The notes: generated by a model not told the origin, from the sequence alone. A stretch of 64,000 nt of DNA from Bacillus sp. ISL-41 (GCF_018613235.1 NZ_JAGGQP010000030.1:62001-126000), one strand, 5' to 3'; numbered from the stretch's first letter, positions 47,807 through 57,948 are shown. Numbers and translations are program-made.

Positions 47807-49874
47807 ACGGAATTTATTGCTTGAAATCGGTTTGGAAGAAATGCCTGCTAGGTTTATTACCGACTCCATTAACCAGCTGGCTTCCAAGGTGGAGAATTGG
47901 CTGAACACGAACAATATTGGTTTTGATACAATCAAGCTTTATTCCACTCCGCGCAGGCTAGCGTTACTTGTCCTGAATGTTGATGAGCGTCAGGAAGACA
48001 GCGAGGAAGAAGCAAAGGGCCCTGCTAAAAAAATTGCCCTTAATGAGGAGGGTGAGTGGTCCAAAGCAGCGATTGGCTTCACACGCGGCCAGGGGTTAAC
48101 GGTAGAGGATATATATTTTAAAGAAATCAACGGTGTTGAGTATGCCCATGTTAAAAAATTCATTAAAGGACAGGAAACCTCTGACTTGCTCGTTGAAATG
48201 AAAGCGATCATGTCCGGATTGGCTTTCCCGAAAAACATGCGCTGGGCAGACCTTGAGCTTCGTTACGTCCGGCCGATCAAATGGCTTGTTGCGATGTTCG
48301 GAAATGAAATCATTCCATTTGATATAGCTGGTGTCCAAACTGGTAACGTAACAAGAGGCCATCGATTCCTTGGTGAAGGTGACATTCAATTATCCGATCC
48401 CCAGGAATATGAAGAAGCATTGTTGGGGCAGTACGTTGTTGCTGATGCACAAAAGCGGAAGGATGCTATAACTTCCCAGCTTGAAAAAATTGAGGAAGAG
48501 AACGGCTGGCTCGTTCCTGTTGATGAAGGCCTGCTGGAGGAAGTCAATAACCTGGTCGAATATCCAACTGCATTATATGGACGATTTGAGGAGGAGTTCC
48601 TGGAAATCCCAGGAGAAGTCCTGATAACTTCGATGAAAGAGCACCAAAGGTATTTTCCTGTGAAATCCAAGAGCGGAGACTTGCTGCCTCATTTCATCAC
48701 AGTCAGGAACGGTGACCACCTTCATATTGAAAAGGTTGCCCGCGGAAACGAAAAAGTTCTAAGAGCACGATTGGCGGATGCTGCATTTTTCTATAAAGAA
48801 GATCAAAGAATGCAGATTGATGCCGCATTGGAAAAGTTAAAAAATGTTGTATACCATGAAGAAATCGGATCAATTGCTGAAAAGTCAGAACGAGTGCGCA
48901 AGCTTGTTGGCTTGATTGCTGATAGACTGGAGTTTTCGCCGGATGTCACAAGGTTTGCGGACCGAGCTGCCAAAATCAGCAAATTCGATCTGGTTTCACA
49001 AATGGTCTATGAGTTCCCTGAGTTGCAAGGAATAATGGGTGAAAAGTACGCCTTGCAAAAAGGCGAAAGCCCAGAAGTAGCAGCAGCAATCAATGAGCAT
49101 TATATGCCTCGCAATGCTGATGATTCAGTTCCTGCATCTCCTGCGGGAGCGTTGGTGGCAATAGCGGATAAACTCGATACAATCGTTGCGTTCTTCTCGC
49201 TTGGCATCATTCCTAGCGGATCTCAGGATCCCTATGCATTGAGAAGACAGGCGACGGGAATCGTGCAGACCCTGATTGAGAAGAAGTGGAACATTTCACT
49301 TGAAAATCTTGTCGGCCTTTCTCTGAATCTCGTTTCGGAAGCAGGAATTACAAAGCGCACTGACGAAGAAGTTTACCATGACCTTATCCAATTCTTTAAA
49401 TTACGAGTCAAGCATTTGTTACAGGAGCGGGCAATCCGCTACGATTTAATTGATGCCGTACTTGGAGGAGAGATCGGTATTGTATCCGGACTGATCGAAA
49501 AGGCAGAAGCACTGCAGGCTGCAAGCAGCAGTGAGGGCTTTAAAGAAAGCATGGAAGCATTGAGCCGGGTTCTTAACATAGCAAGCAAGAAAGAGGTACT
49601 TGGTGATATCGATCCGGATCGTTTTGAAAATGAATATGAACAGCGGCTGTATGAAAAGTATCTGGAGCTAGGAAAGAAGGCTGAGGATGGAATGGATGCC
49701 GCTTCATATTATCAGCTTTTGGTTAACATTAAACCTGAAATCAATGACTATTTTGAGCATACAATGGTCATGTCTGATAACCAGGATGTCCGCGATAACC
49801 GTTTGAATCAAATGGCTGCATTGGCAGTGCTGATCATGAAGCTCGCGAAAGTAAATGATATTGTCGTAAAGTAA
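47799..49874 (+). CDS. glyS: Glycyl-tRNA synthetase beta subunit
   Basis: The tRNA-binding subunit, 691 aa. [15 protein letters not shown] at the N-terminus and [19 protein letters not shown] and [13 protein letters not shown] are family blocks. The frame upstream of the ATG at 47799 is glyQ shadow. Co-transcribed with glyQ under the T-box. Confidence 0.97.
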   Translation: MTKRNLLLEIGLEEMPARFITDSINQLASKVENWLNTNNIGFDTIKLYSTPRRLALLVLNVDERQEDSEEEAKGPAKKIALNEEGEWSKAAIGFTRGQGLTVEDIYFKEINGVEYAHVKKFIKGQETSDLLVEMKAIMSGLAFPKNMRWADLELRYVRPIKWLVAMFGNEIIPFDIAGVQTGNVTRGHRFLGEGDIQLSDPQEYEEALLGQYVVADAQKRKDAITSQLEKIEEENGWLVPVDEGLLEEVNNLVEYPTALYGRFEEEFLEIPGEVLITSMKEHQRYFPVKSKSGDLLPHFITVRNGDHLHIEKVARGNEKVLRARLADAAFFYKEDQRMQIDAALEKLKNVVYHEEIGSIAEKSERVRKLVGLIADRLEFSPDVTRFADRAAKISKFDLVSQMVYEFPELQGIMGEKYALQKGESPEVAAAINEHYMPRNADDSVPASPAGALVAIADKLDTIVAFFSLGIIPSGSQDPYALRRQATGIVQTLIEKKWNISLENLVGLSLNLVSEAGITKRTDEEVYHDLIQFFKLRVKHLLQERAIRYDLIDAVLGGEIGIVSGLIEKAEALQAASSSEGFKESMEALSRVLNIASKKEVLGDIDPDRFENEYEQRLYEKYLELGKKAEDGMDAASYYQLLVNIKPEINDYFEHTMVMSDNQDVRDNRLNQMAALAVLIMKLAKVNDIVVK

Positions 49875-50190
49875 AACATTGCATAAATAAACTGATTTTA
49901 TTGGGTGCCTTCCTGCACAGGAAGGCACTTTAACAAGTACATTGTGCTAGGGGAAGAAAAAATCGTCATGAAATGTTAATTAGTTCAGAATAATTATTCC
50001 CTGTTTATTACCTAGTGTAGTATATAATGATTTTATCAGGCTTTTTAGCACTGAGGCACTGTATCGTCTGTCTACTGCTGAGTCCATGGACCAATACAAC
50101 CTTGCTAAATACATTAATCCAGTAAAAACAGATAGATAGCTTGGTGCTTAATAACGATCGGAAACAGCATTTATTAAAATCTCCCGATGG
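49875..50190. other. glyS-ccpN intergenic region
   Basis: Contains the glyS terminator at 49905-49930 and a TATAAT at 50023-50028 that may belong to a ccpN promoter without a good -35. No gene, RNA or repeat was recognised in the rest. Confidence 0.6.
49905..49930 (+). terminator. glyQS terminator
   Basis: A perfect 11-bp stem GTGCCTTCCTG/CAGGAAGGCAC (49905-49915, 49918-49928) with a tight loop, then TTTAAC. Loop length is minimal, so the real stem is probably one or two pairs shorter. Confidence 0.75.
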
Positions 50191-50823
50191 GTGGTGAGGA
50201 CAATCGAACTGAATAAACGCCAGGAACAGATTCTGCAAATCGTAAAGGATAACGGACCAATCACTGGAGAGCATATAGCTGAAAAATTAAATCTGACAAG
50301 GGCTACCCTCAGGCCAGACCTTGCCATCCTGACGATGTCGGGATATTTGGATGCCAGACCACGTGTAGGTTATTTTTACACAGGCAAATCTGGAAATCAG
50401 CTGCTTTCAGAGAACCTGAAAAAAATTCTCGTCAGGGATTATCAGTCCATCCCTGTAGTTGTTCCTGAAAATGTATCTGTATACGATGCGATCGTAACGA
50501 TGTTCCTTGAAGATGTAGGCACTTTATTTGTTGTCGATAAAGTTTCAAAGCTGGTAGGTGTCCTTTCTCGCAAAGATTTATTAAGAGCAAGCATTGGGAA
50601 GCAGGAGCTGACGACATTGCCAGTCAATATCATCATGACAAGAATGCCAAATATAACTGTTTGCCGCCGTGATGACCTGCTTATTGATGCTGCCAAGGAA
50701 TTAATTGAAAAGCAGATAGATGCACTTCCAATCATCAAAGATACAGATGATGGCTACGAGCTGGTAGGAAGGCTGACCAAGACAAACATTACAAAGGCTT
50801 TTGTGGCCTTGGCTGAGGAATAA
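50191..50823 (+). CDS. ccpN: CcpN-like transcription repressor (HTH plus two CBS domains)
   Basis: A 210-aa regulator equivalent to YqzB/CcpN, which represses gluconeogenic genes (gapB, pckA) on glucose. A winged HTH occupies residues 8-60 (GEHIAEKLNLTRATLRPDLAIL region) and two CBS domains follow (about 78-135 and 145-205). The start is uncertain: GTGs at 50191 and 50194 have poor Shine-Dalgarno spacing. It precedes ppsR, also a carbon-flow regulator. Confidence 0.9.
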   Translation: MVRTIELNKRQEQILQIVKDNGPITGEHIAEKLNLTRATLRPDLAILTMSGYLDARPRVGYFYTGKSGNQLLSENLKKILVRDYQSIPVVVPENVSVYDAIVTMFLEDVGTLFVVDKVSKLVGVLSRKDLLRASIGKQELTTLPVNIIMTRMPNITVCRRDDLLIDAAKELIEKQIDALPIIKDTDDGYELVGRLTKTNITKAFVALAEE

Positions 50824-50851
50824 TGAAGCAAATAGAAGGGGTTGATCAAAG

Positions 50852-51670
50852 ATGAGTAAAACACCTATTATTTATGTGGTTTCTGATTCAGTCGGAGAAA
50901 CAGCAGAGCTCGTTACGAAGGCTGCCATCAGCCAATTCGAACACTTGGATGTTTCACTTAAAAGGTTCCCTTACGTTGAGGATAAGGTACATATTGATGA
51001 AGTTATTTCGATGGCGAAGCATGATGGAGGGATGATCGCTTATACACTGGTCAAGCCTGATATCAGCGATTATCTTCAGGAGTCTGCTGCTAGAGAGGGG
51101 ATATATGCTTGTGACATCATCGGCCCGCTCATGAAGCAAATTCAAACCCTTAGCGGTGAGACCCCGTTATACGAACCTGGTCTTGTCCGGAAACTTGACG
51201 AAGATTATTTCAAAAAAGTTGAAGCAATAGAATTTGCAGTAAAATACGATGATGGCCGCGACCCAAGAGGAATACTGAAAGCGGATATTGTTCTCGTGGG
51301 AGTCTCGAGAACATCCAAAACCCCACTATCTCAATACCTGGCCCATAAGCGCTACAAAGTCGCGAATGTACCACTGGTCCCGGAAGTCGACCCGCCTGAA
51401 GAATTGTTTCTTGTGCCAAAGGAAAAATGTTTCGGCCTTAGGATCACCCCGGATAAGTTGAACCAAATCCGCCGTGAGAGATTAATTTCACTCGGATTGA
51501 ACGATCAGGCGATTTATGCCAATATCGAAAGAATCAAGGAAGAGATCGAATATTTCGATGGGATTGTCGAAAAGATAGGGTGTCCAGTCATTGATGTAAC
51601 AAACAAAGCGGTTGAAGAAACGGCAAATGTCATCCTGAATATGGTCCGTAACAAGAAGATGGACGAGTAG
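50852..51670 (+). CDS. ppsR: Pyruvate,phosphate dikinase regulatory protein
   Basis: Bifunctional ADP-dependent kinase and phosphorylase (DUF299) that switches PPDK or PEP synthase off and on. The 272-aa protein has [12 protein letters not shown] at the N-terminus and the P-loop-like [15 protein letters not shown] near residue 150. In Bacillus (YqfL) the partner enzyme can be absent, and its role next to ccpN is linked to gluconeogenic control. Confidence 0.93.
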   Translation: MSKTPIIYVVSDSVGETAELVTKAAISQFEHLDVSLKRFPYVEDKVHIDEVISMAKHDGGMIAYTLVKPDISDYLQESAAREGIYACDIIGPLMKQIQTLSGETPLYEPGLVRKLDEDYFKKVEAIEFAVKYDDGRDPRGILKADIVLVGVSRTSKTPLSQYLAHKRYKVANVPLVPEVDPPEELFLVPKEKCFGLRITPDKLNQIRRERLISLGLNDQAIYANIERIKEEIEYFDGIVEKIGCPVIDVTNKAVEETANVILNMVRNKKMDE

Positions 51671-51692
51671 CACATATTTTTATGTGCTTTTC
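51669..51692 (+). terminator. ccpN-ppsR terminator
   Basis: AGCACAT/ATGTGCT around an AT-rich loop with TTTTC after it; the stem overlaps the ppsR stop. The next 240 bp hold no clear gene. Confidence 0.75.
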
Positions 51693-51930
51693 TTTTTGAC
51701 AGTTCTCTTTACCGGATTAATGCATTAACCAAGAAAAAATAATGGAAAAATAGCCTTTCTTATACTATAATAAAAAATTGTGATAAAAATGTATCTGTTT
51801 AGGTTTAGACTGGACAGATTACGAATAAACTATTTACTATCAGTTGTCAAGATATTGACCGCGAAAAAATTCGACAAAATTCCCTTGAAAAAATCCATTC
51901 CTTTAGAAGGAATATGCGGAGTGATGTAGA

Positions 51931-52416
51931 ATTAATACTAGTAAAATCAACAGTCAGACCCTTTTTGTTGATGCAGACTCTTGCCCGGTCATTAAGGAAA
52001 TTGTCGAAATCGCTTCGAAGTTTTCCATCGAAGCTGTTTTTGTGGCTTCATATGCCCATATGAAGAATGATCTTCAAGGGCAAAACTGGGTTTTTGTCGA
52101 TTCTCATAAGGAGGCTGTAGACCTTTATTTAATGAATCACGTAAAAAAAGGTGATTTTGCGGTGACGCAGGACATTGGTCTTGCCTCTACCCTTATTGCG
52201 AAAGGGGTTTATGCCATCTCTCCAAGGGGAAATTTATTTGAAGAAAAGGACATTCAGACTGCTCTTGACTTAAGATATCTTTCTGCCAAAGCTAGAAGGC
52301 AGGGATCCTACGGAAAAGGGCCAAAACCCTTTACTGAAAAAGACAGGGAAAAGTTTATAAAGGGATTGAACATGCTTTTATTGAATTGTAAGGTATGTTC
52401 AACGAATCACAACTAG
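51931..52416 (+). CDS. yqxD: YaiI/YqxD family protein (UPF0178), probable ATT start
   Basis: A DUF188 protein of about 161 aa; function unknown, though a PIN-like nuclease fold has been suggested for the family. The family N-terminus VDADSCPV is encoded at 51974-51997, upstream of the first GTG at 52042. Between the in-frame TGA at 51922-51924 and that point there is no ATG, GTG or TTG. An ATT at 51931, seven bases after GGAGTG, is the best start candidate. A GTG start at 52042 would delete the conserved motif. Precedes dnaG, as in B. subtilis. Confidence 0.8.
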   Translation: MNTSKINSQTLFVDADSCPVIKEIVEIASKFSIEAVFVASYAHMKNDLQGQNWVFVDSHKEAVDLYLMNHVKKGDFAVTQDIGLASTLIAKGVYAISPRGNLFEEKDIQTALDLRYLSAKARRQGSYGKGPKPFTEKDREKFIKGLNMLLLNCKVCSTNHN

Positions 52417-52431
52417 TTAGAGGTCATGCTT

Positions 52432-54237
52432 ATGGCAGAGAGGATTGCCGAGGAAAAAGTAAATGAAATCCGGCAAGCGGTTGAAATAGTCGATGTCATT
52501 GGTGATTATGTCCAATTGAAAAAACAAGGCCGGAACTACTTTGGGCTTTGTCCATTTCATGGGGAAAACTCTCCGTCATTTTCCGTTTCACCTGATAAGC
52601 AGATTTATCACTGCTTTGGTTGTGGAGCCGGCGGGAATGTATTTTCATTCCTGATGGATATTGACGGACTGTCTTTTCAAGAAGCTGCAGTGAAGCTAGC
52701 TGATCGGGCTAACATTGAACTGAAGCTTGAAGGGCAGGCTGCAGGCAGAAATACACAGCTACCTGAAGGATCAAAGCAAATGATTGAAGCGCATGAACTA
52801 TTGCGTAAATTCTACCATCATTTGCTTGTAAACACAAAAGAGGGTCAGGATGCCCTGGAATACCTTCTTAACAGAGGGTTCACCCAGGAGTCAATTGACC
52901 GCTTCCAAATAGGCTATGCACTGCCTTCATGGGATTTTGCGGTTAAGCTGCTCGAAAAACGGGGGTTTTCGCTGGAACTGATTGTGAAAGCAGGATTGGT
53001 CATTCAGCGGGAAAACGATGGTACCTACTTTGACAGGTTCCGGAACAGGATCATGTTTCCGATCCTGGATCATCAGGGTAATACGATTGCGTTTTCAGGG
53101 AGAGCAATGGGGGACGAAGAGCCCAAATATCTGAACAGTCCCGAAACGCAAATCTTCAATAAAAGTAAAACTTTATATAATTTTCATCTCGCCCGCGGCT
53201 CGATTCGGAAACAGCAGCAGGCTGTACTTTTTGAAGGCTTTGCGGATGTTATTTCCGCTAATCGTGCAGGCGTTGAAAATGGTGTCGCCACGATGGGAAC
53301 ATCCTTGACAGAGGAACATATCTCCTTGCTGAAAAGAAATGTTCAAGCTGTAACGGTTTGTTACGACTCGGATAAAGCCGGCATTGAAGCAGCCTTTAGG
53401 GCATCAAGCATGCTTTCCAAAGCAGGGGTGAATGTCAGGGTTGCAACGATGCCTGATGGAATGGATCCAGACGATTTCATAAAGATACATGGCGAGGGAA
53501 AATTCCGGAACGATATAATTGGTTCCAGTGCCACTTTGATGGCATTTAAATTAATATATTATCGCCGTGGGAAAAACCTTCAGAATGAAGGAGATCGCCT
53601 GCAATATATCGAAGAAGTACTTAAAGAAATCAGCACTCTCGAGAAAGCAGTAGAAAAGGATCTGTACTTGAGACAGCTTGCGAATGAGTTTTCGCTTTCG
53701 CTTGATGCACTGGTCCAACAGCTCAATCAGCTGATTCAGGTATCCGCGCCAAAAAGGCAAAATCAACCGCGGCCAGAATCAAGACCTGTGAGCTATACAA
53801 GGAAGTCAGACTTAAAGCCTGCCTACCATACGGCCGAAAGGCGAATGATCTATCATATGATGAGAGATGCCGATATCGCCTATAAGGTACAGGAAATGCT
53901 TGCAGGAAGTTCATTAAACATTGACGAACACCAGGCTATTATTACTTATTTATTTGCATACTATGAAAAAGGACATGATCCTGACCCGGGAGCGTTCTTA
54001 AATTATCTCCAGGATAATAAGCTAAAAAGGGTCGTTGCTGATATAGAAATGATGCCTCTTAACGAGGAGATCAGTGACCAGGAATTATCTGATTATATCA
54101 AGCAGGTCTTGAATTATCAAAAAATGTTAAAAATAAAGGAAAAAATGGCAGAACAAAAACAGGCAGAACGACAAAACGATTTCTTGCGCGCTGCGGCAAT
54201 CGCCACGGAAATAATACACTTGCGCAAGACCTTATAG
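52432..54237 (+). CDS. dnaG: DNA primase
   Basis: Synthesises RNA primers at the replication fork. The 601-aa chain has an N-terminal zinc finger (CPFHGE...YHCFGCGAGG), a TOPRIM domain (LFEGFADVI, CYDSDKAG, then DGMDPDD) and a C-terminal helicase-binding part. ATG at 52432 chosen for the distance to GAGGTC; 52426 is possible. Part of the dnaG-sigA macromolecular synthesis operon. Confidence 0.96.
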   Translation: MAERIAEEKVNEIRQAVEIVDVIGDYVQLKKQGRNYFGLCPFHGENSPSFSVSPDKQIYHCFGCGAGGNVFSFLMDIDGLSFQEAAVKLADRANIELKLEGQAAGRNTQLPEGSKQMIEAHELLRKFYHHLLVNTKEGQDALEYLLNRGFTQESIDRFQIGYALPSWDFAVKLLEKRGFSLELIVKAGLVIQRENDGTYFDRFRNRIMFPILDHQGNTIAFSGRAMGDEEPKYLNSPETQIFNKSKTLYNFHLARGSIRKQQQAVLFEGFADVISANRAGVENGVATMGTSLTEEHISLLKRNVQAVTVCYDSDKAGIEAAFRASSMLSKAGVNVRVATMPDGMDPDDFIKIHGEGKFRNDIIGSSATLMAFKLIYYRRGKNLQNEGDRLQYIEEVLKEISTLEKAVEKDLYLRQLANEFSLSLDALVQQLNQLIQVSAPKRQNQPRPESRPVSYTRKSDLKPAYHTAERRMIYHMMRDADIAYKVQEMLAGSSLNIDEHQAIITYLFAYYEKGHDPDPGAFLNYLQDNKLKRVVADIEMMPLNEEISDQELSDYIKQVLNYQKMLKIKEKMAEQKQAERQNDFLRAAAIATEIIHLRKTL

Positions 54238-54280
54238 AGCTTATGCTGATTGTTTTTGATTTTTGGAAGGAGGGGGACAT

Positions 54281-55411
54281 ATGGCTGAAAAGTCAGCCCG
54301 TTCTAAAGAAGTCACCGAAAATGAAGTGACAGTTGAACAAGTAAAAGACCAGTTAACGGCAATTGGCAAGAAAACAGGTGTCCTTGCTTATGATGATATC
54401 GCAGAAAGGCTATCAAGCTTCGACCTTGATTCCGATCAGATGGATGAATACTATGAGTTCCTTGGTGAACAAGGGATTGAACTCGTAGGCGAAAGCGATG
54501 AAGCAGAAGACCCTGATATCAAACAGCTTGCCAAAGACGATGAAGAATTCGACTTGAATGACTTAAGTGTCCCGCCGGGAGTAAAGATTAATGACCCGGT
54601 AAGGATGTACCTAAAAGAGATTGGCCGAGTTGACCTGCTTTCTGCAGAAGAAGAGATCAATCTGGCAGAACGAATTGAACAAGGCGATGAGGAAGCCAAA
54701 AGACGACTCGCCGAAGCCAACCTTCGACTTGTAGTAAGTATCGCGAAACGTTATGTTGGCCGTGGCATGTTATTCCTTGACCTGATTCAGGAAGGAAACA
54801 TGGGCTTGATCAAGGCTGTCGAAAAGTTCGATTACCGCAAAGGATTTAAATTCAGTACCTATGCTACCTGGTGGATTCGTCAGGCCATCACTCGTGCCAT
54901 CGCTGACCAGGCAAGGACAATCAGGATTCCTGTCCATATGGTGGAAACAATCAATAAATTGATTCGTGTTCAAAGGCAGCTCCTTCAAGACTTAGGACGC
55001 GAACCGACACCTGAAGAGATCGGTGAAGACATGGACCTGTCCCCTGAAAAAGTACGTGAAATCCTGAAGATTGCCCAGGAGCCGGTATCCCTCGAAACGC
55101 CAATTGGGGAAGAAGATGATTCTCACCTTGGGGATTTCATCGAGGACCAGGATGCTACATCTCCTTCAGAACATGCTGCTTATGAGCTTTTGAAGGAACA
55201 GCTGGAGGATGTCCTTGATACTCTTACTGACCGTGAAGAGAATGTCCTTAGACTCCGTTTCGGTCTTGATGATGGACGTACACGCACTCTGGAAGAAGTG
55301 GGCAAGGTATTTGGCGTTACACGCGAGCGTATTCGTCAAATCGAAGCTAAAGCACTTCGCAAGCTAAGGCACCCAAGCCGCAGCAAACGTTTGAAAGACT
55401 TTTTAGAATAG
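54281..55411 (+). CDS. sigA: RNA polymerase sigma factor SigA (RpoD)
   Basis: The primary sigma factor, 376 aa. Region 1.1 at the N-terminus, then region 1.2 ([11 protein letters not shown]), region 2 ([14 protein letters not shown] and [13 protein letters not shown]), region 3 and region 4.2 with the DNA-recognition helix ([19 protein letters not shown]). ATG at 54281 with AAGGAGGGGG. Terminated right after the gene. Confidence 0.98.
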   Translation: MAEKSARSKEVTENEVTVEQVKDQLTAIGKKTGVLAYDDIAERLSSFDLDSDQMDEYYEFLGEQGIELVGESDEAEDPDIKQLAKDDEEFDLNDLSVPPGVKINDPVRMYLKEIGRVDLLSAEEEINLAERIEQGDEEAKRRLAEANLRLVVSIAKRYVGRGMLFLDLIQEGNMGLIKAVEKFDYRKGFKFSTYATWWIRQAITRAIADQARTIRIPVHMVETINKLIRVQRQLLQDLGREPTPEEIGEDMDLSPEKVREILKIAQEPVSLETPIGEEDDSHLGDFIEDQDATSPSEHAAYELLKEQLEDVLDTLTDREENVLRLRFGLDDGRTRTLEEVGKVFGVTRERIRQIEAKALRKLRHPSRSKRLKDFLE

Positions 55412-55419
55412 GATTGCCA

Positions 55420-55463
55420 AGGAATAATTTACTTTTTAAAATAAAAGTAAATTATTCCTTTTT
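55420..55463 (+). terminator. dnaG-sigA terminator
   Basis: A long stem from AAGGAATAATTTACTTTT and its complement, followed by seven Ts. Confidence 0.93.
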
Positions 55464-55510
55464 TTATGAACTTTTATCAAGGAAACCAATCAGACAGGAT
55501 GTGCCCAACT

Positions 55511-56041
55511 ATGGATGATCATCGCAGGAAAATTATCACCAATGAGATTAAGTACTGGAAACAAAACAGGATGCTGCCGGAGCACTACTGTGACTTTCTA
55601 TTGAACTTATATACAGAAGGAGGCACTGAAGTCGAATTGCCTCAAGGAAAAGGACCGAAAGGCATGACAGGATTGATTAGTTTTATTTTGGCTGGCTTGT
55701 TATCGCTTTCAGTTTTTTTATTTTATTTTACTGAATTGTCGCTCTTTTTGCAAACTGCCTTCATTATTTTTTTTGGTATTAGTACCCTTTCAGCAGCCAT
55801 TTACATGGTGAAAAAATCTTTTTTTGATTTGATCCCATTACTCGCTTCTGCACTTCTTTTATTAATCACATCTGTTCAGGCAGCTGAAATAATATTTCCA
55901 GACCATTCCGTCATGCTTTACATCATAGCTGGTCTTAACTGCTTATTGTGGATTACAGCAGGGACGAGGTGGAAGATGGTAAGCTTCAAATTATCAGGAA
56001 TCATCGGGTTAATTGTCCTGCTAATTACTATATTTATATAA
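55511..56041 (+). CDS. Hypothetical membrane protein with five predicted helices
   Basis: About 176 aa. A charged N-terminal part (HRRKIITNEIKYWKQNRMLP, then EHYCDFLLNLYTEGG) of about 45 residues is followed by five hydrophobic segments of about 20 residues each, up to the C-terminus. I do not recognise a function; similar N-termini occur in uncharacterised Bacillus proteins. The start is unsure: ATGs at 55466, 55499 and 55511 all lack a strong Shine-Dalgarno, and the first abuts the sigA terminator T-run. Confidence 0.7.
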   Translation: MDDHRRKIITNEIKYWKQNRMLPEHYCDFLLNLYTEGGTEVELPQGKGPKGMTGLISFILAGLLSLSVFLFYFTELSLFLQTAFIIFFGISTLSAAIYMVKKSFFDLIPLLASALLLLITSVQAAEIIFPDHSVMLYIIAGLNCLLWITAGTRWKMVSFKLSGIIGLIVLLITIFI

Positions 56042-56069
56042 TTTTTAATAATTTAAAAGTTTTTAAATG

Positions 56070-56099
56070 TTGAGAAAATTGTTTATTCACCTTTATAAT
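56070..56099 (+). promoter_or_regulatory. Sigma-A promoter of the acyl-CoA dehydrogenase gene
   Basis: TTGAGA (56070-56075), an 18-bp spacer and a perfect TATAAT (56094-56099). Confidence 0.7.
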
Positions 56100-56105
56100 G
56101 AAGAA

Positions 56106-56119
56106 TGTAAACGCATTCA
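56106..56119. promoter_or_regulatory. cre site (CcpA operator)
   Basis: TGTAAACGCATTCA fits the catabolite-responsive element consensus TGNAANCGNWNNCW at every fixed position. It starts 7 bp after the -10, covering the expected transcription start, so CcpA would repress on preferred sugars. Confidence 0.82.
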
Positions 56120-56139
56120 ATGTTTTAAGGGGGATGGAA

Positions 56140-57279
56140 ATGAATTTCGATTTAACATCAGAACAGGCAATGATTAAAAGGACAATCAGAGAATTTGCGG
56201 AGGAAGAAGTTGCTCCTGGAGCGATTGAAAGAGATAAAACAAAACAATTCCCGACAGAAATTTTCAAAAAGCTTGGGGAGCTTGGGATGCTGGGCTTGCC
56301 ATTCCCGGAGGAATACGGCGGAGCAGGAGCTGATACGGTCAGTTTTGCGATTGTGACCGAGGAATTAAGTAAAGCATGCGCCTCAACTGGGATTACATAC
56401 TCTGCCCACATATCTCTTGGAGGCGCTCCTATCAATCTATTTGGTACAGAGGAGCAGAAACAGAAATACCTGGCACCAATCTGTACAGGCGAGTCACTGG
56501 GAGCTTTCGGACTGACAGAACCAAATGCAGGCTCGGATGCAGGAGGAACACAGACAACAGCCAAGGAAGTGGATGGAGAATACATCATCAATGGCAGCAA
56601 GAACTTTATCACAAATGCCAGTTATGCCAAACATCTCGCAATGACGGCGATCACTGGCAATGTGGATGGTAAAAAGGAAATCAGTGCGATTATCGTACCA
56701 ACTGATGCACCAGGTTTTTCTGTCATTGACAATTATGAAAAGATGGGGTTGAATGCATCGAATACCACTCAGCTGGTGATGGAGGATGTTCAAGTTCCCG
56801 TTGAGAACCTGCTTGGCAAGAAAGGGGAAGGCTTCAAGCAATTCCTTGTAACCTTGGACGGCGGCAGAATCGGCATAGGCGCGATGGCTGTTGGAGTGGC
56901 TCAGGCTGCTTATGAAAAAGCACTCCAGTATGCTAAGGAAAGACAGCAGTTTGGCAGACCGATCTCACAGTTCCAGGCTATCCAGTTCAAGCTTGCCGAT
57001 ATGGCAATGAAAGTTGAACTTGCCCGCAATATGGTTTATAAGGCTGCCTGGCTGAAGGACCAAGGGCGCCCATTCTCCAAGGAAGCTTCAATGTGCAAGC
57101 TTTATGCTTCAGAGATCGCGATGGAAGTGGCTGACCAGGCTGTTCAGATCCATGGCGGCTATGGCTATATGAGAGAGTACGAAGTAGAAAGATACATGAG
57201 GGATGCGAAGCTACTGGAGATTGGTGAAGGCACTTCAGAAGTCCAAAGAATGGTGATTGCCAGATTAATTGGCTGCTAA
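56140..57279 (+). CDS. Acyl-CoA dehydrogenase
   Basis: FAD flavoprotein that oxidises acyl-CoA to enoyl-CoA in fatty-acid or branched-chain degradation. The 379-aa protein has FGLTEPNAGSDAGG (FAD site), LDGGRIGIGAMAVG, and the C-terminal GEGTSEVQRMVIAR, whose glutamate is the probable catalytic base. Short/branched-chain class by overall pattern, but chain length cannot be set. ATG at 56140 with AAGGGGG. It does not belong to the classic B. subtilis order here. Confidence 0.92.
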   Translation: MNFDLTSEQAMIKRTIREFAEEEVAPGAIERDKTKQFPTEIFKKLGELGMLGLPFPEEYGGAGADTVSFAIVTEELSKACASTGITYSAHISLGGAPINLFGTEEQKQKYLAPICTGESLGAFGLTEPNAGSDAGGTQTTAKEVDGEYIINGSKNFITNASYAKHLAMTAITGNVDGKKEISAIIVPTDAPGFSVIDNYEKMGLNASNTTQLVMEDVQVPVENLLGKKGEGFKQFLVTLDGGRIGIGAMAVGVAQAAYEKALQYAKERQQFGRPISQFQAIQFKLADMAMKVELARNMVYKAAWLKDQGRPFSKEASMCKLYASEIAMEVADQAVQIHGGYGYMREYEVERYMRDAKLLEIGEGTSEVQRMVIARLIGC

Positions 57280-57308
57280 AAGGGTATCCTAAATATGCTT
57301 TGTACAGA

Positions 57309-57337
57309 AAAACTTCATCTAACGATGGAGTTTTTTG
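57309..57337 (+). terminator. Terminator of the acyl-CoA dehydrogenase gene
   Basis: AAAACTTCATC pairs with GATGGAGTTTT (one G-U pair), loop TAAC, then more Ts. Confidence 0.85.
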
Positions 57338-57461
57338 TCTAAATTGTGAACAAGTGTGACAAAGTTTGCTTTTTTACTTTCCCTGTAAACGTTTTTCAAG
57401 TAAAATAATATCTGTGTGAAATCATTATTTAAGATTTGATGTTGTACATAAAGGAGGGTAT

Positions 57462-57830
57462 ATGATGAATCGTAATCCAATTATCCCGTTCGTGTTGATC
57501 ATGGTGATGGGGATCGGCTTGATGTTCCTGCTTTCTTTTAAAGGTATTGGGGATTCCAAGGATCTTGCTAAGGAAAAAGAAGGCGGCGGTGAAAAGACAG
57601 AAGAAACTGCTGAAGCAAACCCAGAGGATTTTTACCAGCAATCCTGCGCGATGTGCCACGGAAACCAGTATGAAGGCGTTTCAGGTCCTTCATTGAAAGG
57701 TGTAGGCAGCAAGTACTCCAAAGAAGAAATCCAGGACATTTTAACTAATGGTAAAGGAGCTATGCCTCCTGGTCTGGCTGCTGGCAAGGAAGCAGAAATG
57801 GCAGAATGGATTGTCAATGAATTGAAGTAA
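57462..57830 (+). CDS. cccA: Cytochrome c-550 type protein
   Basis: A 122-aa membrane-anchored c-type cytochrome. One N-terminal helix (residues 8-28), an acidic linker, then a heme domain with CAMCH (C62, C65, H66) and a probable axial methionine in GAMPPG. It carries electrons in the respiratory chain outside the membrane. ATG with AAGGAGG. An imperfect cre-like TGTAAACGTTTTTC lies at 57384-57397. Confidence 0.92.
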   Translation: MMNRNPIIPFVLIMVMGIGLMFLLSFKGIGDSKDLAKEKEGGGEKTEETAEANPEDFYQQSCAMCHGNQYEGVSGPSLKGVGSKYSKEEIQDILTNGKGAMPPGLAAGKEAEMAEWIVNELK

Positions 57831-57837
57831 TTTTTGT

Positions 57838-57878
57838 AAAGGCTCTTTGCATCCGCAAAGGGCCTTTGCTTTTTTTAG
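57838..57878 (+). terminator. cccA terminator
   Basis: AAAGGCTCTTTGC and GCAAAGGGCCTTT form a 13-bp stem with a four-base loop, followed by GCTTTTTTT. Confidence 0.9.
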
Positions 57879-57948
57879 GATAATTGGACAATAGGCATGG
57901 TGTTTCATATACTTAAAAAAGCAAAATACGATTTAGTGGGTGACGTTT

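Noticed and set aside
57384-57397. cre site upstream of cccA
   Set aside because: TGTAAACGTTTTTC misses the two last conserved positions, so it is only cre-like.
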